The notes under the pieces were generated by a model. It ran no database searches, was not told where the DNA came from, and worked only from the letters and a program-made list of their open reading frames with translations. The position numbers were made by a program, and so were the translations under genes. A stretch of DNA of 27,108 nucleotides from an uncultured Bacteroidaceae bacterium (GTDB lineage: Bacteria > Bacteroidota > Bacteroidia > Bacteroidales > Bacteroidaceae), in assembly GCA_934426255.1 (NCBI GenBank), contig CAKRYD010000031.1, positions 1-27,108 of the forward strand. Direction: 5' to 3'. Positions 22,221 through 27,108 of the stretch are shown here, in pieces; positions within the stretch are counted from its first letter, which is position 1, and each line of letters begins with the position of its first letter.

Positions 22221-25200
22221 ATGTTGAACAGGATAATAAGTTTTTCCCTGCACAATCGCGTGGCCGTATTGTTGGCTGCCGTTGTGCTGACGGTAGTAGG
22301 CCTTTACAAAACCTACCATATGGAGGTGGACGTATTCCCGGACTTGAACGCTCCTACGGTGGTAGTGATGACCGAAGCAAAGGGCATGGCCGCCGAAGAG
22401 GTGGAACGTCTGGTAACCTTCCCGTTGGAGACGGCCGTAAACGGAGCTACTGATGTGCGTCGCGTACGCTCGTCGTCGCAGGCAGGTCTTTCCATCGTAT
22501 GGGTGGAATTTGATTGGGGAACTGACATTTACAAGGCACGTCAAATAGTTTCCGAGAAACTGGCAACGGCATCAGATGAGTTGCCGGCAGAATGCGGTCG
22601 CCCCATGCTGGGACCACAGTCATCCATATTGGGAGAATTGATGATTGTGGGCCTTACGGCCGACAGTACATCGCAACAGGAATTGCGCACGCTGGCCGAT
22701 GCCGTGATACGGCCGCGCCTGCTGTCGATGGGCGGAGTGGCCCAGGTGGCAGTGCAGGGAGGCGATGTCAAGGAATATCAGATATTGCTGAACCCCGAAC
22801 GCATGAAACACTATGGAGTGAGCCTTGACGAAGCCCTTGCCGCCGTGAAAGGCATGAACAGGAACGTGAGCGGAGGAACACTCTATGAATATGGCAACGA
22901 GTATATCGTGCGCGGACTGATGTCGACCAATCGTGTTGACTCGCTGAAACGGGCTGTTGTAAAAACCGATGGTGAGAATCCGGTTCTTCTGGAACACATA
23001 GCCAACGTGCGCACAGGAGCCAAGACACCGCGCCTCGGAACGGCTTCGGACAAGGGCAAGCCGGCAGTTTTGCTGACCGTCACGAAGCAGCCCGATACCA
23101 ACACAATGGAGCTGACCAGCCGTCTGGACAAGTCGTTGGCCGAATTGCAGGCCTCGTTCCCAAAGGATGTGAAACTATCCACAGACATATTCAGACAGTC
23201 GCGCTTCATAAAGAGTTCGATAGACAATGTAAAGAAATCGCTGTATGAGGGTGGCTTCTTCGTAGTCGTTGTTCTCTTCCTGTTTCTCATGAATGCGCGC
23301 ACCACGGTCATTTCTTTGCTGACCATACCGCTCTCGATATTGATAGCCCTGCTCACGCTGGAAATGATGGGGCTGACGGTCAACACGATGAGCCTCGGCG
23401 GTATAGCCATAGCCATAGGGTCTTTGGTGGATGATGCTATTGTTGACGTCGAAAACGTGTTCAAGCGCTTGCGCGAAAACAGAAAGCTACCCGAAAATGA
23501 ACGGAAAACAGTTTTGGACGTAGTCTTTCATGCTTCGCAGGAAGTGCGTATGCCGATATTGAACTCCACATTGATAATTGTGGCCAGTTTCTTGCCTCTG
23601 TTTTTCCTGACAGGAATGGAAGGACGCATGCTTATACCACTTGGAATCGCTTTTGTCGTGTCACTTTTTGCATCCACGCTGGTGGCACTCACACTGACTC
23701 CCGTGCTTTGCAGCTGGCTCTTGGGAAAGGAAAAGAGCGACAAGTCGGGACATGAGCCGCAATGGGTAGCTTCGATGAAGGCCTGTTACGGACGTATGCT
23801 GCAATGGTCATTGATACACGGTAAAAAGGTGTTGGCGGTGACGGCATTGTGCTTTATCGCCTCATTGATTCTATTTTTCTCATTCGGGCGCAGTTTTCTT
23901 CCGCCTTTCAACGAAGGTTCGTTCACAATCAATGTAAGCACTCTGCCCGGTATTTCACTGGAAGAATCGGACCAAATCGGACGACAGGCCGAGCAGCTGC
24001 TGCTTTCAATACCCGAAGTACAGACGGTCGGGCGCAAGACAGGACGTGCAGAGCTCGATGAACATGCGCTCGGCATCAACACATCGGAAATGGAAGTACC
24101 TTTTGTGCTCAAAGACAGGTCAAAGGACGAAGTTATGGCTGATATACGCGAAAAACTGAAGCTGCTGCCCGGTGTCAATATCGAAATAGGCGCACCGATA
24201 TCGCATCGTATAGATGCCATGCTGTCGGGAACGCGGGCGAATATTGCCATAAAACTGTTTGGTACAGACCTAAACAAAATGCACGAAATCGGGAACCACA
24301 TCAAAAGCAGCATAAGCGGTATTGAAGGTGTGGCCGACTTGAATGTGGAGCAACAGATAGAACGGCCGCAGCTGAAAATTTTGCCACGACGTGAAATGCT
24401 GGCCCGTTATGGCATTACATTGCCGGAGTTGGCCGAATACGTAGAAGTGATGATTGGCGGTGTTACAGTGGCGAATGTCTATGAAGGCAATCAGACCTTG
24501 GATGTGACACTCAAGGTAGACGATTCATACAGGGAAACGATGGAACGCATCCGCCACCTGATGATAGACGCCAACGGAAGCAAGATACCTTTGGAGAATG
24601 TGGCTCGCGTGGTTTCGTCATCGGGACCCAATACAATTAACCGCGAAAATGCTTCGCGCAAACTTGTTGTATCGGCCAATGTATCAGGACGCGATTTGCG
24701 CGGTGTAGTCGACGACATCAGAGAAACCATAGACAAGGAAATCAAGCTGCCCCGTGGTTACCATATAGAATATGGAGGTCAGTTTGAAAGCGAACAAGAA
24801 GCATCGCGCATCATCATGATGGCTTCAGTCTTCGCGCTCCTTATAATATTTCTGTTGCTTTACCGTGAGTTCAGGAGCATGCGCTTGTCGGCTATCGTGA
24901 TGCTTAATTTGCCACTGGCATTGATAGGCGGAGTCGTGAGCATTTATTTTTCGGATGGCATGTGCAGCATCCCAGCCATTATCGGATTTATTTCACTTTT
25001 TGGCATTGCCACTCGCAACGGAATGCTCCTCATAGAACGTTATAACCATTTGTACCAAGCGGGCATGGATATAGACGAGTGTATCATGAAAGGCTCCTTG
25101 GATCGCCTGAACCCAATTTTGATGACAGCCCTCTGTTCGGCACTGGCGCTCATCCCAATCGCATTGGGAGGGCATCTGCCCGGAAACGAGATACAAAGTC

Positions 25201-25307
25201 CGATGGCGAAAGTCATCTTAGGCGGATTGCTTAGCTCGACATTCTTGAATGCATTCATCATTCCGATAATGTATTACTACATGAATAAAAAATCAAATCA
25301 CCGATGA
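22221..25307 (+). CDS. RND efflux pump inner-membrane subunit (CusA/CzcA family)
   Basis: The protein has 1028 residues, full length. N-terminal helix LLAAVVLTVVGLYKTY followed by VDVFPDLNAPTVVVMTEAKGMAAEEVERLVTFPLE, typical of the heavy-metal (HME) RND branch. Twelve hydrophobic segments are arranged as 1 + 5 + 1 + 5 around two periplasmic loops. The fourth-helix proton motif reads AIAIGSLVDDAIVDVENV, with Asp404 and Glu411 in the places of CzcA Asp408 and Glu415. The CzcA Asp402 position is Ala398, and Asp405 follows as in multidrug (HAE) pumps. The substrate is therefore uncertain; the His-rich neighbours favour a metal. Its stop overlaps the next ATG (25304-25307). Confidence 0.9.
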   Translation: MLNRIISFSLHNRVAVLLAAVVLTVVGLYKTYHMEVDVFPDLNAPTVVVMTEAKGMAAEEVERLVTFPLETAVNGATDVRRVRSSSQAGLSIVWVEFDWGTDIYKARQIVSEKLATASDELPAECGRPMLGPQSSILGELMIVGLTADSTSQQELRTLADAVIRPRLLSMGGVAQVAVQGGDVKEYQILLNPERMKHYGVSLDEALAAVKGMNRNVSGGTLYEYGNEYIVRGLMSTNRVDSLKRAVVKTDGENPVLLEHIANVRTGAKTPRLGTASDKGKPAVLLTVTKQPDTNTMELTSRLDKSLAELQASFPKDVKLSTDIFRQSRFIKSSIDNVKKSLYEGGFFVVVVLFLFLMNARTTVISLLTIPLSILIALLTLEMMGLTVNTMSLGGIAIAIGSLVDDAIVDVENVFKRLRENRKLPENERKTVLDVVFHASQEVRMPILNSTLIIVASFLPLFFLTGMEGRMLIPLGIAFVVSLFASTLVALTLTPVLCSWLLGKEKSDKSGHEPQWVASMKACYGRMLQWSLIHGKKVLAVTALCFIASLILFFSFGRSFLPPFNEGSFTINVSTLPGISLEESDQIGRQAEQLLLSIPEVQTVGRKTGRAELDEHALGINTSEMEVPFVLKDRSKDEVMADIREKLKLLPGVNIEIGAPISHRIDAMLSGTRANIAIKLFGTDLNKMHEIGNHIKSSISGIEGVADLNVEQQIERPQLKILPRREMLARYGITLPELAEYVEVMIGGVTVANVYEGNQTLDVTLKVDDSYRETMERIRHLMIDANGSKIPLENVARVVSSSGPNTINRENASRKLVVSANVSGRDLRGVVDDIRETIDKEIKLPRGYHIEYGGQFESEQEASRIIMMASVFALLIIFLLLYREFRSMRLSAIVMLNLPLALIGGVVSIYFSDGMCSIPAIIGFISLFGIATRNGMLLIERYNHLYQAGMDIDECIMKGSLDRLNPILMTALCSALALIPIALGGHLPGNEIQSPMAKVILGGLLSSTFLNAFIIPIMYYYMNKKSNHR

Positions 25308-26488
25308 ATAAGACGATAACACTTGCAATATTCTTTCTGCTGTTGGCGAGAACAAACAGCAGGGGAGCAGACGGCATTGAGAACGTTTTGGCAATGATCG
25401 AAAAGAATAATGCCACATTGAAAACCGCACAGGCTGAAATGAAGGCCGATTGTCTGGATAACCGCACCGGCATATTTTTGGCTTCGCCCGAGATAGAATA
25501 TGCCCGTTTGTGGGGTTCACCGACGGAAATCAGGAACCGTACAGATGTAAGCGTGACACAAACGTTGGACTACGCCACCCTTTCAGGAATGAAAAGCCGA
25601 TTGGCAAAGGCCAAGGACGGACTTGCAGAAGAAAAACTGAGAATGGTGCGCCAGTCCGTATTGCTGCAAGCACGGCAGACGTGCATTGATGTGGTATATT
25701 ATAACATGCTGCGTTGTCGTCTGCAAGAACGTGTTGCCACGATGCATTCCATAGTGAAAGCATGCAAGCGCCGTTTGGATGATGGCAGTACGAATATACT
25801 GGAATATAATAAGTCAAAGATAGGATTGGCAGAGGCAGAAGCAGCCTTGTCAAGCACAAATATCGAGCGCGAGGCCTTGATGGAAACATTGAAGCAGATG
25901 AATGGGGGAAAAGCCGTGACATTGGATGATACAGTCTATGCTACGGCAGCCCTGCCTGCTGACTTTTCACAATGGCTTGAAAGTGTTAATGAAAGTAGCC
26001 CGCAATTGCAATATCTCGGACGGCAGATTGATGTTGGACGCAGAGAAATGAAGCTGGCCAAGGCAGAAAATCTTCCGCGACTATCAGCCGGTTATATGAG
26101 CGAAAAGACTTTTGGAGAACACTACCAAGGAATCAGCATCGGGCTCGCAATACCCTTATGGGAAAACAAGAACAAGACAAAAAGTGCGCGTGCCCGCATA
26201 CATGCCAGCGAATTCCGCATAGCAGAAGTGCGGCTGCAACAGTCGAATATGCTGAAAGCATGCTATAAGCGTGCTGCTGAACTGCAAAAGCTTTCAGACG
26301 CAAACAGCAAAGACATCTTGTCACTCCGACATGGAACGCTGTTGGGAAAAGCTCTCAATAGCGGTGAAATAACACTGACCGACTATTTGCTTGAAATGAG
26401 GTCTTATTATGAAGTGCTCACACAGACCATAGGCACAATTAGAGATTGCGAGAAAGCAAAAGCCGAACTGTATTCTTTGACAATGTAG
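25304..26488 (+). CDS. TolC-family outer membrane efflux channel (CzcC type)
   Basis: The protein has 394 residues. Signal peptide (LAIFFLLLARTNSRGA) without a lipobox Cys. Two related halves of long helices are separated by strand segments: ASPEIEYARLWGSPTEIRNRTDVSVTQTLDYATLSG and the later YQGISIGLAIPLWENKNKTKSARARI. These are the paired barrel-strand signatures of TolC/CzcC channels (VTQ-type and GISIGLAIPLW-type). Translation is coupled to the pump gene by ATGA. It completes the adaptor-pump-channel efflux set. Confidence 0.9.
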   Translation: MNKTITLAIFFLLLARTNSRGADGIENVLAMIEKNNATLKTAQAEMKADCLDNRTGIFLASPEIEYARLWGSPTEIRNRTDVSVTQTLDYATLSGMKSRLAKAKDGLAEEKLRMVRQSVLLQARQTCIDVVYYNMLRCRLQERVATMHSIVKACKRRLDDGSTNILEYNKSKIGLAEAEAALSSTNIEREALMETLKQMNGGKAVTLDDTVYATAALPADFSQWLESVNESSPQLQYLGRQIDVGRREMKLAKAENLPRLSAGYMSEKTFGEHYQGISIGLAIPLWENKNKTKSARARIHASEFRIAEVRLQQSNMLKACYKRAAELQKLSDANSKDILSLRHGTLLGKALNSGEITLTDYLLEMRSYYEVLTQTIGTIRDCEKAKAELYSLTM

Positions 26489-26535
26489 CATTTTAGAACT
26501 AGTATTGTCTCAAGCATAAAAAACTCGTTCATTTG

Positions 26536-26567
26536 TTTGCTTGGCTCAATATAAAGTATTACTTTTG
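26536..26567 (+). promoter_or_regulatory. Promoter of tRNA-Ser
   Basis: TTTG (26536-26539), a 20-bp spacer and TACTTTTG (26560-26567) match the Bacteroidetes consensus, about 43 bp before the mature tRNA end. Confidence 0.75.
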
Positions 26568-26610
26568 CACTCGGAATCGCGTAAACACGCTTTCTCGTTT
26601 GCAAAAGCAA

Positions 26611-26695
26611 GGAGAGATGGTAGAGTGGTCGATTACAACGGTCTTGAAAACCGTCGTACCGCGAGGTACCGGGGGTTCGAATCCCTCTCTCTCCG
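26611..26695 (+). tRNA. tRNA-Ser (anticodon TGA)
   Basis: An 85-nt cloverleaf of class II. Acceptor arms GGAGAGA (26611-26617) and TCTCTCC (26688-26694) with discriminator G. The anticodon stem ACGGT/ACCGT holds the loop CTTGAAA with anticodon TGA at 26645-26647. A variable arm GTACC-GCGA-GGTAC is present, and the T loop is TTCGAAT. CCA is not encoded. Reads UCA and other UCN codons. Confidence 0.95.
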
Positions 26696-26732
26696 CAATT
26701 AGCCTTGGTTATCAAGGTGCTATAATTTAAGT

Positions 26733-26780
26733 ACCCGAAAAAAGTATCCCAAAAGTCCTTTTTTCGGGTTTCTTTTTATC
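26733..26780 (+). terminator. Terminator after tRNA-Ser
   Basis: A 12-bp perfect stem ACCCGAAAAAAG / CTTTTTTCGGGT (26733-26744 and 26758-26769) with a 13-base loop and a T-rich tail TTCTTTTTATC. It ends the tRNA transcript. Confidence 0.85.
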
Positions 26781-27108
26781 CTTTCTTAGCTTCCATCACA
26801 ACACAAATATTCGCTGATTAAAATCAAACGGCAGACATAAAGGCGCTATTTGATTTTGAGCATTGGATTTTTAGAAATAACTTCGCAGCCTCTTCTGGAT
26901 TCAGTAGTCTCAAAAGTAATGATACGATTGATAGGAAAGAATAACGGAATGAGATGGAGCAGTCTTTGGAATGCAACTCGCACTCGCAGTATGTTAACGA
27001 TACTGCTGACCATATTGTTCTGTATGTATACTTTACCCCAGTTCGGGTTAAGCCAATTCATATGAAAGTGCAGATGAAGCATTCAGGCAATGCCATAAAA
27101 TCCTTACC
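26781..27108. other. Right-end region without a recognised gene
   Basis: These 328 bases carry short frames on both strands (26850-27065 plus, 26846-27082 minus), neither of which resembles a family I know. An inverted repeat AAAATCAAA / TTTGATTTT (26820-26828, 26849-26857) sits next to the minus-frame stop and could be a terminator for it. At 27062 an ATG opens a frame (MKVQMKHSGNAIKSL) that runs off the edge. It may be the start of a gene, but there is too little to tell. Confidence 0.35.

Noticed and set aside
26407..26715. 102-codon minus-strand frame over the tRNA
   Set aside because: The GERGIRTPGTSRYDGF-like translation is the well-known artefact of translating the complement of tRNA-Ser.
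26533..26730. 65-codon plus-strand frame across tRNA-Ser
   Set aside because: It reads through the tRNA promoter and the tRNA itself; there is no independent evidence for a protein.

Overview
The window comes from a Bacteroidales bacterium, most probably Prevotella in the broad sense. The evidence is five fimbrillin-family lipoproteins, DUF3575 and DUF5119 fimbrial-locus proteins, a BspA-type leucine-rich repeat, a trp operon in the order trpB-E-G-D-C-F-A, and repeated promoters of the Bacteroidetes form TTTG-N19/20-TAnnTTTG. I cannot assign a species by eye.

Left part (1-11220): two surface-fimbria loci flank a regulatory core. On the minus strand, DUF3575 > DUF5119 > a C-terminally short fimbrillin form one operon (2982 to 40). 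Directly upstream, a 24-bp perfect inverted repeat (2998-3021 and 3172-3195) encloses 150 bp carrying a good promoter that points AWAY from the operon. A tyrosine recombinase gene ends 8 bp beyond the repeat. This has the layout of a phase-variable invertible promoter, captured here in the OFF orientation. Divergent from the recombinase is a seven-helix membrane AraC-type regulator. A second, plus-strand operon of four fimbrillins follows (5665-11152). They alternate short and LRR-extended forms, as if one gene pair had been duplicated. The operon ends in a long terminator hairpin.

Middle (11221-18084): a convergent intergenic gap holds seven TGTACA-centred units at 22-24 bp spacing. Then comes the complete minus-strand trp operon. 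It starts from a near-perfect promoter, followed by a 25-residue leader peptide with three consecutive Trp codons and an intrinsic terminator, so it looks attenuation-controlled. Four of its six gene junctions are 4-base ATGA overlaps.

Right part (18146-27108): a secreted GH2 glycosidase (minus). Divergent from it are a small His-rich membrane protein and a lipoprotein adaptor / RND pump / TolC-type outer membrane factor set, probably for metal efflux. Next are tRNA-Ser(UGA) with its own promoter and terminator, and about 330 bases at the right end in which I recognise no gene.

The most interesting points are the invertible promoter with its local recombinase, the trp leader peptide, the TGTACA array, and the duplicated short/LRR fimbrillin pairs.
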